NCBI GenBank assembly: GCA_003049465.1
Contig: PYSS01000173.1
Span: 1 to 59,941, forward strand
From: Magnaporthiopsis rhizophila
Taxonomy: Eukaryota; Ascomycota; Sordariomycetes; Magnaporthales; Magnaporthaceae
DNA length: 59,941 nucleotides
Reading direction: 5' to 3'
Made by a program: the position numbers and the translations under genes. The notes beneath the pieces are model-generated. The model was given only the letters and a program-made list of their open reading frames with translations, did no database searches and was not told the origin of the DNA. Of this stretch, positions 12,387 to 24,127 are shown one piece after another; the first letter of the stretch is position 1, and each line of letters opens with the position of its first letter.

Positions 12387-14577
12387 TTCGAATGGCTGTT
12401 GCTCGTGAAGACCGATTGGCACTGCAATGGAGGCGGACTGTGAGCACGACAAGGGCGCGGTAACTTGGCGATCGGTTGGGGCACAATCTAGGTTGACCAA
12501 GACGCACACGCGAAGCAGCAGTCGGGGCTGTGTTGGAAAAAGAAGCTTCGGAGCTTAAATCTATGGCGATATTTTGCCCCGGCAAAAAAAGGTGCGACGA
12601 TGAGTGATGCTGATGGATACAGGGGTACCGATGGGCAGATGGAAGTCGGCAGGTTGCGGGATAATGAGGGTAGAGGTGCTGGGTACAATCGAAGGTGTCG
12701 AACAGAGTTTGTGCAGGCTTGCTGGATTTTTGTCGATTTTGCGCGTGGGTTTGGCAAAGTAAATGGAGTGCGAAGACTGAGAGGCAAGCTTCAAGTTTGG
12801 ATTTGTGCCTTGAGAAAATCCACGGCGAAAAGTTGAGGCACCGGGCTGGGCCTCCCGACTCCATGTGGAGCCCATTCACTGGATCCAGTAACCGCTGTCT
12901 TTGGACACAGCGATTCGCCAGAACCTGAGCGGCTCGCCGCAACCAGGCACGTGCACGGCCCCGCCGAGTGCCAGGCACTTGACTGTTCACGTGACACTGC
13001 TGTTTTATGGGGGAAGGCGCGGGCTGCCGTTATTCGTAAATAGAAGCTTCGACTGCCGTCAACGAATCAGACGAGACGCGTCACGATGACCCTTCAACCA
13101 CCGTACCGCCCTGACATGTTTCCAAACCATCCGAAGTAAATCATTTTCAGCTTAATCTCTCGTTTGTGTTATAAAAAGGCGTGTATTGTAGCCTGCATTT
13201 ATACTGGAATATCGGTGTTTCAGGGTGTCGATCACTGCAGCCGTTTCTCGTTTGGGGGCGCAACCCCCTGAGGGAACTTGTCGAGCCCAACCTTAAGGTC
13301 ATGTGCTGGCTCAAGTCTGCTCGTCGCCGACCTGCTGGGCTCGCCTCGAGCACCTATGGTCGAGCCACCTGCCGACCTAGGTGGAAGAAAGCTCAGGGAA
13401 CATTCCATCTCTTTATTCGGTAGGCGATTTTGGCGACCACTGTCGACCCGATACGCGATTCGTGGTTTGCGATTCTGTCCAGGGTGGCATTCGGGCACCG
13501 GGCACCGCAACTACCGCCTGGCTCCCGCACCCAGGCTGAGCCACACGACCGCTTGAGTAGCGCAATCGCGAGATGGCGTTACATTCATCAGATTGGGTTC
13601 ATCTCTTGAGCCAGCCCCCAATCTTTACTCATATTCCCCGCGCCCTCCCTGGGCTGGCACCCCAGTGATTATTCGTTGTGTTGGGGCCATATTCCCTCCT
13701 CCCTTGCCGGGGCGACAAGCACACTCAGCTCGCCAGACCACACCCGGAAACTCGCCCGAGCGTGCAGAGTCTCGTTCCGGCGTCGATCCTCCCGACAGAC
13801 AGAATCAGCGGCTGTGAAATGACCTAATATTATAGGCGATATGCGGGCGAGAGCCTCCCGCACCAGGCGCAATCCCGTGTGTGTGGCGTTAAAGAGGCGA
13901 AGCGTGGGGCGCGATGCTGGCTCAACCGGATGAAGACAGCGTGCCTGGCGCATGCAGCCGGAAGGCCCAGAGATCGGTCCCGAGATGCTTGTCCACGGTC
14001 ATCCCGCCGCGTGATTTCGGGCCCTGAACATCATTCGCGGCGACCAGCGGCCCCGAACCCGTCAACCCCACACTGCCCTCACTGCTATTCTTGGCATTCT
14101 CACTGTCCTTTCCCCTCCTTCACAGGAGGCTGGTCGATTGCTGGATGCAACCAAAGCGATGCCGTTACTACCCATCTTCTCCCGTTTCGTGCGACCTGCA
14201 TCAAAACCCCACAGAGCGAAGCACCAAGGCCCCCAATGCAGGGGCACAATCTGATTCTATTGTGGCACGGCACATTAGATGCTGTCGATCGTCGCACAGC
14301 CGTGGTCTTACAAGGTGGTCTAGCCACTCGGCATTGGTGGCCTACGGGCTACAAGGAGTCGGTTTTCACATACCACTAACATGTATATCAAGACCAGCAG
14401 GTACGACCCGGCCATCTAAGGATGACCATGTGCCTCCCAACTCATCCTGCCGCGTCCATCTTAGCTTTAAGAGCGCCACCTCACGCCATATATGCAACTC
14501 CTGTGTGCGGACATAACAAGCCATACTTGACAACATACCTACCCTAACCTTTCCTATTCTTCTTTGCGGTTGGCCTC
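12387..14577. other. 2.2 kb intergenic region between divergent genes
   Basis: It separates the GYF gene (leftward) from the Cys-rich membrane-protein gene (rightward), so it holds both promoters. TATAAAAA at about 13171 and a pyrimidine-rich stretch near 12560-12800 are visible. Overlapping short reading frames on both strands show no recognisable protein. Part of 12.4-12.9 kb is probably 5' leader of the GYF gene. Confidence 0.5.
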
Positions 14578-15842
14578 ATGCAAGCCTTGATCCTCTCCGT
14601 CTTTTTCGTACGAGCGGTGGTGGGACAAGGGACACCAGGGCAACAAGGCCAGCAAACCAACAACACACAATGTTTTTTTCCAAGCGGGAAGCTCCATGAG
14701 AAGGGGATCGCATGCGGCAACGGTGCTGCCAGTTCCTGCTGCGAACTGGGCCAAAGTAGGTGATACTCACACACTCTCTCCCGCTTCCTTCCCACATATA
14801 GCAGCACCAGGGCTCTCTCACACCCCGGGTTCTTCATGCCGACACCTGGGACGAGATTACTGACAAGACCACTTTGTCTATCACGTTAGCCTGCCTGAGC
14901 AATGGACTATGCTGGAATCCGGCATTCAACCAAATAGCCCGTGTTTCTTGCACCGATAAAACCTGGAACAGCGATCTCTGCCCGCGGTGGTGCACAGCAG
15001 AACAGCGAGACTCTGCCTCAGAGCTGCGTCAATGTTCAGGCAGCACCGACCACTGGATCTGTGGCTCACGTACCGACGACTGTGGTAAAGGCTTCACGGT
15101 GCCGATGGGTCAGGTTCGCGATGAGCGGCCGTTCTCGCAAAACGGCATCCTGCAGGCCGGCACATGCGCCGGAGACTCCAGTGGCGGTGGGGGAGGCCGG
15201 CCCGGGAGGGGAGGCCCTCCGCCCTTTCTGACCGCCGGCTGCCCCGCCGCCACGACGGTCACCACAACTGCATTCCCTGACGGCACCGCCCTTGTGACTG
15301 CCCTAGCTGCTGCCACCGCGGCTGGCCGAGAACAAGCCGAGGACTCCGGCAAGAAGCTGGCGACCACTATCGGTCTCGGCATTGGGCTCGGCTTGGGCCT
15401 TCCCCTCACCTGCGCGCTTATAGGTACCTTGTTCCTATGGCGACGGGCGCGGCGGGACGCGGCGGCCGCGCGGACTGAGCTGGCCGACTTCAAAGACAAC
15501 TACCAGAGCCAGGAATCGCAATCATCGGGCGCAAAGAGTCGCACGAACCACCTTCTCCACCCCTCCGTGTTCTCGTCGCCCACGCCTTCTCCCATGCATC
15601 AGCGGCTGCCGCCGTTGTACGGGACCACGGCCGAGGACAAGCCCCAGGTGTACGAGGCGCCACACGCGACGACTATCCACCAGCTGGCCGGCACCGCGGA
15701 TGAGATGGCGTATCTGGTGGAGGCGCCCAGCTCGCCACACGTGCCATCGTCGATACTGAATAGTGCTGCGACGCGCCACCCCTCGCCACTCAGCGTGGAC
15801 TCTCGGCCATTCCACCAGCCCGATACACCACGGCAACAATAA
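14578..15842 (+). CDS. Secreted-domain, single-pass membrane protein with Cys-rich ectodomain
   Basis: Two exons, 14578-14755 and 14890-15842, giving 376 residues. The donor AAA|GTAGGT joins the acceptor CGTTAG and restores the motif CCELGQ-TCLSNGLCW; a TACTGAC branch site precedes the acceptor. The order is: signal peptide (first 16 or so residues, ending VVGQG), a Cys-rich ectodomain of about 150 residues with a CFFPSG..CC..CLSNGLC pattern shared by many Pezizomycotina surface proteins, a Gly/Pro/Thr stalk, a glycine-zipper transmembrane helix (IGLGIGLGLGLPLTCALIGT, near residue 225) and a positively charged cytoplasmic start (WRRARRD). The cytoplasmic tail of about 130 residues is rich in Ser and Pro. 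It belongs to a common but functionally uncharacterised surface-protein type. Sensor or cell-wall contact role is a guess. Confidence 0.75.
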
Positions 15843-17375
15843 TCAGCAACAGTACACACCACCACGGCATATACTGTGCACGAAGCGCGGACAGCGGTAT
15901 AAACTGCCGTTCGTGTCACATATCGACCCATAATCATGAAGTTTAGATGGCGTCTTTTGAAAATTGTTACTTGGCGAAGCTATTCTGGAGTTCTTGGTAT
16001 TGATGATAACGAATCGATTTGAACGTCTTGTGTCTGGACAATTAGTCCAATGAGCTGGAAACAGCGGCAGCCAAAGCAACGAAGCAACGTCTCAAGCATA
16101 TGTGAACCTGGTGAGCTCACACCGCCTTCCGACATCTCCCTCCAGCGCCACGTTATCGGGTGTGAGTTTCCTGGGGGGCCAGTTGCAAAGTCCAGTAAAT
16201 TGGCAGTGACGTAATGGTGATCCCTCCATCGTGGAGAATAAAATGGAACGGCTGGATACTTCGAGATAGGGGGGAAATTTCTTTTCCCTTACCCGTTCTT
16301 TTGCGGCCGGCATTTAGTGCCAGTCTTCGTCCATTCACGGTCCTACCTCGGCACGTGCTCGGGCAGCCTGTTAGAGATGGCGGGGACCACTGGCTGGCGT
16401 TAAACCCCTATGCGCCTATGCTTCGGCGCATTTATTTTCTCCGGAGACCACCGTGTTGAAGAGGCTGCTTTTGAGATTCACAGCCTAGCACTCATAGGCC
16501 TTGGAAGGGTGCCATCGCCTATCGTTGCTCACATGGACGCTTTAAACGTGGCTCCCCACGTTCCTTTGTACCTAGGTAGCGAGGTCAGGTTCCAAGCCTG
16601 TCTTGGTCGCAGTCAAGACTTGTCCAAGATACGGTTGGCCAACCTTGAACCGTGACAAGCCACCAAATAATACCAGCTTACCCTGCCTGTCTGCCGCTGC
16701 AGCCGAGAGGTTCCCGCTCCGGGACGGGGCTGGGTCCACGGGATGACCTCATCGGACCTGTCCAGCGGCGGGGCAATGACTACGCTGGGTGGGGTTGACC
16801 TGAAAGCATCTCTTGGCCGCCTGCCATTGGCAGCAGAAGGTGAGCAGCCAAAGCCGCCAACGGAGCCCCCGCCCACCGAGAGGATCCAATATGACGATCG
16901 TGTAGAGCCCGACAAAAAATTCTGATATGCCGGACCCAGAGATCTAGAGATCCTCATCCCCTTTTCCAATGCCAGATTGTGGTCTCGATGCGACATGACT
17001 TTTGAGCCGCGAGTCGAGTCCTCCCGTACATTTCCGTAATATTTTCTTCGATCCGCGTGCGCCACAGTGCTACACAGGGTGTCACACAGGCGAGTGGGGG
17101 AGTAGATGTACTCGCCAAGAAAACAACAGTGAAAAAAAAGATTAACAGGAAGTGGCCGAGGAGGTGGTGGAGAAGGCAAGTGTACTGGGAAGGAAAGACG
17201 GTCTGATCGCCCGAATATACTTGCTCTATATAAAAGAATTCTCCCCGTTGTAGATCCGCTGTAGAACTACATGCAAACAAATCACCGACATACCTAGGTC
17301 TCGATCTTGGTCCTGGATACCCAAAGTCCGCGCAAAGGGCAGAGGAACCACTCAAAACAAGGCCGAATCGAGAAC
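15843..17375. other. 1.5 kb intergenic region, no gene found
   Basis: A 188-residue minus-strand frame (16613-17179) has no family features and is judged chance. The last 300 bases are the promoter side of the sugar transporter. Confidence 0.55.
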
Positions 17376-19222
17376 ATGGCGCCGCCCAGGTTTATGGGGC
17401 TCACCGGGCGCCCATTGTCAGTGACCGTCTCAGCGGTCGCGACTACGGGCTTCCTGTTGTTCGGATACGACCAAGGGTTGGTCTTGCTCTCTTTGATCAG
17501 CACTCGCCTGTATCAGCTGGATACGTGACTGACCTGCCCCGTTGCTGCTTTCTGGGGTTATGAGTGGCATCATTTCCGCTCCCGCATTCAACGACTACTT
17601 TCCAGAGACACGAGACAACCCGACGATGCAAGGCTTCGTGACCGGTATATCCTGTGCTTATTCCGGAGGTCCATGGCAAAGAAATACTAACTATAAGTAT
17701 CTCCAATGAAGCCATTTACGAGATCGGATGTTTAGCGGGAGCGATGTTTATCCTTTGGATAGGCGACCTCCTGGGACGGCGAAGGGCCATGATTCTTGGT
17801 GCCGTTATCATGGGGCTCGGCGTGGTGATCCAGGTCTTGACGCTCAAGCCGAACGCGGCTCCGTTGGCGCAGTTCATCATCGGACGCACCGTCATGGGCG
17901 TCGGCAACGGGATCAACACCTCGACCATTCCAACATATCAAGCCGAATGCAGCAAGACGTCCAACCGCGGCCTGCTCATCTGCATCGAAGGCGGCATCAT
18001 CGCGTTTGGCACGGTTATCGCCTATTGGCTTGACTACGGAGCAAGTTTCGGGCCGGACGACCTGGTGTGGCGCTTCCCGATCGCCTTCCAGCTCATATTC
18101 GCCCTCCTGGTGGCGGTGCCCATGATCTTCCTGCCCGAGTCCCCCCGGTGGCTGCTGACGCACGACCGCGCCGAAGAGGCCGACCGCGTCATCGCGGCCC
18201 TCAGGGGCTACGAGCTCGACGCGCCCGAGACGGCGCTGGAGCGCGACCTGATCGTCGACAGCATCAAGGCCTCGGGCTTCTCGGGCCAGAAGAGCACGCC
18301 CTTCAAGGCGCTGCTCACCGGCGGGCCGACGCAGCATCTGCGGCGCGTCCTGCTGGGCTCCGGGTCGCAGCTGATGCAGCAGATTGGCGGCTGCAACGCC
18401 GTAATCTACTACTTCCCGATCCTGTTCCAGCGGAGCATCGGCGAGACGCACGAGATGGCGCTGCTGCTCGGCGGCGTCAACATGATCGTCTACGCCATCT
18501 TCGCCACCACCTCGTGGTTCGTCATCGAGCGTGCCGGCCGCCGGCTCCTCTTCCTCATCGGGAGCGTGGGGCAGTGCCTCTCCATGGTCCTCGTTTTCGC
18601 GTGCCTGATCCCCGGCACTGAGGAGGCGGCCAAGGGCGCGGCCGTCGGCTTGTTCACCTACATCGCCTTCTTCGGCGCAACCTGGCTGCCGCTGCCCTGG
18701 CTCTACCCGGCAGAGGTGAACCCGATCAAGACGCGCGCAAAGGCCAACGCGGTGAGCACGTGCACCAACTGGCTGTTCAACTTCCTCGTCGTCATGGTCG
18801 TGCCCATCATGGTCGCCAACATCGGCTGGGGCACCTACCTGTTCTTCGCCGTCATGAACGCCATTTTCGTGCCCATCATCTACTTCTTCTTCCCCGAGAC
18901 CAAGCGCCGCTCGCTCGAGGAGATTGACGTCATCTTCGCCAAGGGCTTCACCGACAACATGTCGTACGTCAAGGCCTCGTACGAGCTGCCCTTCCTCGCG
19001 CCCGAGGAGATCGAGGGCCAGTCTATCAAATACGGCCTGATCCGGCAGGACGCCTCGGGCGGCATCACCGCGGGCGAAAAGGCGCCTCAGCCCGTCCAGC
19101 GCACGTCCTCGGACGAGAAGCCGCGCTTCTCAAATTGGGGAAGCGGCAGCGACGAGGAGAAGGGCACGTCGTCGCCGGCGGCCGGTAACTCTGCATCCAA
19201 CGCGGATGGCAGGGAGGTCTGA
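17376..19222 (+). CDS. MFS sugar transporter (hexose/pentose facilitator family)
   Basis: Three exons: 17376-17476, 17565-17644 and 17712-19222, about 563 residues. It has the sugar-porter signatures in order: FGYDQG in helix 1, GDLLGRRRAM after helix 2, RTVMGVGNGI, PESPRWLL in the central loop, QIGGCNAVIYYFPILFQ in helix 7, a GRR motif, and PETKRRSLEEID after helix 12. The C-terminal 100 residues are a charged cytoplasmic tail. Intron 2 (GTATAT to GAAG, with an ACTAAC branch site) is clear. Intron 1 is odd: the natural junction would read DQG-VMSG but has no AG before it; the nearest AG (17563-17564) lies eight bases later and removes VMS while keeping frame. Substrate is not predictable from sequence. 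It opens the catabolic block that runs to 35.2 kb. Confidence 0.85.
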
Positions 19223-19734
19223 GAGACAACGGAGAGGATTGAAAGAAGGTGTGAATGGCTAGACAGTGGCCAGCGGCTGTTATGGTTTCGTTTGTTTTTC
19301 GTTTCTTGGGGTTACCTATGGAAATCACTCGGTGATTCTACAGTGGAGCCTAGGCAAATTTTTGTTCCGTTTAGATCCTTTTCGTGCTTGATTCCCATTA
19401 TATCTTTCGGGCAGTTTTGGGTACCTGGTATGAGCATAGAACAGAGAATAGATAGATTAAAGATCGTACAAGGCAAATATGAGAATATTTTGCCAGTGCT
19501 CCTAGGCAATCAGACAGAGGGAAGTTGACGTGTGGTCACGTGGCGCGTCAGGCAATGGCACTGTGCTCCGGCGGTCCTGCGCCTGAAACCATTCTTCGAC
19601 CCTCAACATTAAATCCACGACCATATCCAACGATCCGGGCACAGAAACTTTCGGCGACACTGGATGCTGTCGGCAGCGATATTTATTTGAGGAAACAGAC
19701 TTCGCCATGTAGCGTCTAAACGCGGCTTTACGTC
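19223..19734. other. Intergenic between sugar transporter and regulator
   Basis: I searched all frames for a Zn2Cys6 motif that could serve as a missing first exon of the next gene (CX2CX6C pattern) and saw none. Otherwise featureless. Confidence 0.6.
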
Positions 19735-21384
19735 ATGCCATCGCCCACTCTTCCACTTGGCGGCCCGTTCAGCCCAGGCCACGAACGGCATCGGGATTCA
19801 CCTGCAGCCTCTTCAAGTACGGCAAGGGCCCCACCTGACAGCACGCCTGCCTCGGGGAATGCACCCGATTTTTGGTCCCCATCGGCCGTCTGGACTCTCG
19901 ATGATTTTGTCTTGGACCCAGGATACCTCCCTTTCCAAGAGGAGCTCCGCTCGTTGATCTTCAGGACTGCCGCGACTGCTGCTCCCACCCGAGAGCCAAC
20001 GCCAGACGAGGGGCCCAGCATCGGCGAGGCAGAGCGCTCCCACACTGTGTTGCCCTCAGGAGACCATGAGTCTCAAGCATCACCTGCCCGTTTCTTGCAT
20101 CTTCGCAATCCCATCATCGCGGATGACATCGCAGAGCTGCAGCGCCAGACCTCGGTGATCCTCTCACGGGGTCGGCACATCGAATACCTGGCCAACTATG
20201 TGTCCGAGATTGCTCCCTGGCTGGACATGTTCGACAGTGAGCGCACCTTTGGCATCCAGGTCCCTGTTCTGGCACGCTCATCTCCCGCCCTGCTCTACTC
20301 CATTCTTGCCCTGTCGGCTCGTCATATGGAGCGCAAGGCGGCGCGGACAAGGAGAGGCAGGGACGCCGTTGGCGGTCGCTCAAACACCTCGACCAGACAT
20401 TCCTTCGACAGCCTTGAGCTTTATCAGGAAGCCATCCGACTTGTTGGGCCGCTGCTGGAAACTCGCGACCCCGCTGCCGTTCCAATCTGCACTGTGCTTT
20501 GCGTCACCGAGATGATGTCGGCAAGTGCGCGGGACTGGCGCCGGCATCTGGAAGGGTGTGCTGCCCTGTTCGAAGCGTTCGGCGTCCATGGCTTCACCGG
20601 CGGCTTGCCTCAGGCCGTATTCTGGTGCTACGCTAGGATGGATCTCTGCGGGGCTCTGATATCCGACGGGACAGAGGACACATTGGTCCCTCTCGATCGC
20701 TGGCTACCACCGGACACCGAGCCACAGGAAGCGGGAGGCATCTTTCGGAATCCTGGGAGCCCCGACATGTATGCCAACTACTCCGTCTTCCTTTGTTCCA
20801 AAGTATGCGGCCTTCTTGCCGCGCGCACCCAATACGTCGAACTCGGGGTCGCCAATGGGTGTACGGATCAAGCTTTCAAGGCACGATGGCTCTCTCTGTG
20901 GCGTGACCTACACGCCTGGTTTGACCAACGCCCGCTGGAGATGTGCCCCATCCAGACCATCGAGACGTCGCCGTTCCCGCGCATCCTCTTTATACACTGG
21001 GCGGCCATTTCGTCGAATCAACTGTACCACACGGCTTGTATCCTACTTTTGGGATTGCTACCTCGATCTCTTGACCCCGTTCAACGCCCAACGGGATTGA
21101 CAAGCTCGTCTATTTACCACGCCAAGCGGGTTTGCGGAATCTCCCAGACTAATCCGCATCACGGTTGCCTGAACAATGCTGTTCAGCCACTATGGATCGC
21201 TGGTCGTCTTCTCAGTCATCCAACCGAGCACTCCGTCGTAGTGAGGCTCCTTCGAGACATCGAAGCAACGACTGGGTGGGGCACAAGCTGGCGGATTCCG
21301 GACTTGGACGCTGCCTGGGGTTACGGGGGTGGGAGGAGCCAAAACTACAGCCGGCCGCGCAAAGTCCCTTCAGCCGCTGGCTGA
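19735..21384 (+). CDS. Fungal-specific transcription-factor-domain protein lacking a zinc cluster
   Basis: Intronless, 549 residues. From about residue 125 to the end it matches the Fungal_trans_2 / ARCA-acr-2 type regulatory domain: ADDIAELQRQTSVILSRGRHIEYL, LLYSILALSARHMERK, WCYARMDLCGAL, NQLYHTACILLL, HAKRVCGISQTNPHHGC, and ATTGWGTSW near the C-terminus. The first 120 residues are low-complexity and acidic/Ser-Pro rich, without the Zn2Cys6 cluster that normally starts this family. No such motif is visible upstream. It lies tail-to-tail, 49 bp apart, with a relative that does have the cluster. It may be a truncated regulator acting through dimerisation, or a decaying copy, but the long uninterrupted frame argues for function. 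Regulation of the flanking sugar genes is inferred. Confidence 0.82.
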   Translation: MPSPTLPLGGPFSPGHERHRDSPAASSSTARAPPDSTPASGNAPDFWSPSAVWTLDDFVLDPGYLPFQEELRSLIFRTAATAAPTREPTPDEGPSIGEAERSHTVLPSGDHESQASPARFLHLRNPIIADDIAELQRQTSVILSRGRHIEYLANYVSEIAPWLDMFDSERTFGIQVPVLARSSPALLYSILALSARHMERKAARTRRGRDAVGGRSNTSTRHSFDSLELYQEAIRLVGPLLETRDPAAVPICTVLCVTEMMSASARDWRRHLEGCAALFEAFGVHGFTGGLPQAVFWCYARMDLCGALISDGTEDTLVPLDRWLPPDTEPQEAGGIFRNPGSPDMYANYSVFLCSKVCGLLAARTQYVELGVANGCTDQAFKARWLSLWRDLHAWFDQRPLEMCPIQTIETSPFPRILFIHWAAISSNQLYHTACILLLGLLPRSLDPVQRPTGLTSSSIYHAKRVCGISQTNPHHGCLNNAVQPLWIAGRLLSHPTEHSVVVRLLRDIEATTGWGTSWRIPDLDAAWGYGGGRSQNYSRPRKVPSAAG

Positions 21385-21433
21385 CGCTCTGTCGTCATTG
21401 ACGTGGCTGCAGATGACAGCCTTCCCTGTCCCA

Positions 21434-23696
21434 CTAAACTACAGTCATTGCCCATTCGCGACGCAACGCGTCGCAGAAGTATGAGGTTTGGGCCCGCCAC
21501 CCGGTCAGGTAACCAACACGCTCCAGACACTCGAGGAGCTGTTGCTGCTGCGGGGCGTAGGTCATTGTGCCCGCCGCCACATAAACCAACGCCAGAAGAC
21601 CCGGATCCCACCAGGCAGCGTGCGAGTTGTGCACCGCGATGCCGCACACACGGCGGGCATGCCACAGCTGTGAACCTGGCGCGGCACCCAACAGTTGCAG
21701 CGAGTGTTGCGGTACTGTACGCGGCTTATTGCGCAGGAGCAGCAGCATTGCGCCGTGATAGAGCTGGTTACCCAGTACGGCGGCGCCGTTGGTGAAGCAC
21801 AAGACCGGGAAGAGGGTTTCTGGTGGCAACGGAGGTCCCGAGGTGGACTCTATATCGATCAGTGGGCGAAAAGAGTTGGGCTGTGTCGCGTACCAGCTCG
21901 CTAGCTCCTCGATAAGACCGTACCATGCCTGAGATCGAGGAATACCGGATTCGCAGCCTCCCGAACAGAAATCGACTGCTCTCAGACATAACGCCACTGC
22001 TCGACAAGACCAGTCGAACATGATGTCTGTTGCGCCCGCTGGAGCTAACGAGGGACTGAGTCGAGCAATCGCAGAACCTTGCATCTCTTGCTCCCTACCG
22101 GACGTCAATCCCAAGGCGAGAGCTATCCATTCCACTCGTATTAGTTGCCTGCCAGCTCCCACATCAGACCCCACACCCCACACAAACCTACCCAGGCGCA
22201 GACGAAGACATATGGTTCGAGTCCATATCCGGTCGTCGTCAAAAGCTGGAAGGCCGGGGCGTATGAAGTCTTCTTCCGCTAGACGTATCTGCCACAAAGA
22301 CGGTGTGCTCTTGACAAAGTGGCAGGCCGTGTCTAGCGTACTCGCGACGAGCTCCTCGAGCGAACAAGGCGCCCCGCGGGCGCGATGTGCGGTACTTGCA
22401 GACGCGGAGCCGGGAGGGGCACACATGTTTAGCATGGCATTGAGGACTGGCCGTGACACCATCGCCATCTTTGGGACGGCAATGCCAAAAACCTGTTGCA
22501 AGTCGCAGAGGTCCAGCTGTTATGCTGTTGTCAGCGCGTGGACGCCACGTCTTCGTGGAGCATGGGAGGTAACGCTGATCTCTCACCCATTGGGCAACCA
22601 CATATCGAAACCGCGTGAGGAGCTGCAACGTCTGCATTTCGTCTGGCGTGTCGCTCGACGCAGGAGAAAGCCGGGCTTCTTGGTATTGCAGAGATCCAGA
22701 AGTCCGAGATCCAGGTCCTGCCTGGCCTTCCGCGAAGCTGAGCCGGGCGATGGAAGAATGCTCGGGTTCGTCACCGGAGCCTAGCGATACAAGAACCCGG
22801 ACGGCGGTTTCATAGCCGTCGGCAGGAGAGTGGACACATGATGCCGGTATTGGTCTTCTGTTTGATGTGCTCCGCTCATCACCTTCGAGATTGGGCTGAT
22901 CCGCTCCTCGGTCAGGCGAAAGCTCGCACGCGGACTCCTCCAGAAGCAAGGGACTTTTTGGGAAGCCAACATTCGGGGCGTCGTTTGGGTTCTCTAAAGT
23001 GGCTTCGCCTTCGCCAGTCACCCCGTGACTTCCGGATCTTTCCACTATCTCGACTTCAGACTCGGATGGCCGTTGTGCTGGGGCCAGTCCGTTTCTGGCG
23101 GATGCTTTCCGGATGGGTGACACAAACTTCTGCTTCCGGCGGCTCCTAAGTCCAGGCTGCAGGAACTTTGAAGAAGATTCGGAGAAAGTCTGTCAGCATC
23201 CCACGGACATCTGCTGCTTGTACCAGCCGAGTTGAATGCGTTCACTAACCTGCAGCCTCGGGTACGGGGAGCTTGGGGCGCCGGGCGAGAGGGGGCCATT
23301 CCTTCGTGCAGTGCTCGGAGAGATGCCGGTGCTGATGTTGTTTGCGTCCTTGAACGTGACGCCGCTGGGGTAGCTGCACTCACGGTTGCTGCGGACGCAT
23401 CGCTCGCAGCGTGGCTTCCCTCCGTCGCCTGGGCCGTATCAGCACGATGCCTCGAGTTAGCTGGCCCTTACTTGCCACGCTTCTCGCCATGTCGTCGTCG
23501 GAAAACCAATAGATTGCAGAGCGAACTGACACTTGCGCCTCCTTGTCCTGCATTTCAGACATCCGGAGCGGCTTCTCTTCAGCTTAGGCTTCTGGCCGAC
23601 GCCTTGCCCTGCCGGCTCCGAGGTCGCTACCTCGTCCTCCATGTGCGCCGCGGATCCTCGGTGGTGGGGCGGAGTACAGGGAATAGGGGCGTGCAT
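21434..23696 (-). CDS. Zn2Cys6 transcription factor (ARCA/acr-2-like)
   Basis: Five exons: 23696-23531, 23428-23250, 23156-22587, 22516-22192 and 22122-21434, about 642 residues. Intron 1 splits the zinc cluster: CLKCRTRRRKC is completed by DGGKPRCERCVRSNREC, giving C-X2-C-X6-C-X6-C-X2-C-X6-C (about residues 46-73). A basic linker follows (SRRKQKF). The regulatory domain has LLTRFRYVVAQW, LLLLRNK, NQLYHGAMLLLL, HARRVCGIAVHNSHAA and LTGWRAQTS, the same landmarks as the neighbouring 549-residue protein. The fourth intron is 69 nt, a multiple of three without a stop; removing it restores the RLALALGLTSG match to the RMDLCGALISDG segment of the neighbour. The start could instead be the ATG at 23642. 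It is nuclear by family. It is divergently transcribed from the transketolase gene, which is its likeliest target (inference). Confidence 0.82.
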
Positions 23697-24127
23697 CCGG
23701 CTGCATTCAGTACTCGCTCGATTCCAGGGCTGCTCTTGTGTGTCTGGGAATCCAGCGTCTGTCAACAGCGACGCTCGATCGATCCTTCCATCATCGAAAC
23801 CGACAACACAGACATGACTGGGGGTTCTGTGTTGGCTTGTGGGGCCCGTGACCCCGCCATTAGGTGCCATGGGGACATTCCTGATCGGGTAATCATAGCC
23901 GCCCAGATCCGTACCCGAGTTGCGGGCCAAGGATCCGGCGGTAGTGAGAACATGGTAGGTGTAGTGGCGGTATCTTGTCTTTTTGTCCATACGCCGATGG
24001 TAGGCGGCTTCCCGATCATCGATGTTATCATCAATCGCGTTGAGAGTTTCTGACACTCAGCAGCTCGCGAAGTTGTGAACAGGAAGGAGCTTGCGTGCAA
24101 TCCGCTACTCAACTTCAAAAACAAGCG
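23697..24127. promoter_or_regulatory. Divergent promoter shared by Zn2Cys6 regulator and transketolase gene
   Basis: The 431 bp between the two start codons must hold both promoters. A CCG-G-CGG everted pair lies at 23935-23941 and further CGG triplets lie near 23967 and 24006. CGG triplets are the half-sites bound by Zn2Cys6 proteins. The sites are seen; binding is inferred. Confidence 0.45.

Noticed and set aside
16613..17179. 188-residue minus-strand frame in an intergenic region
   Set aside because: No family resemblance, mixed composition, and it overlaps the promoter side of the sugar transporter.
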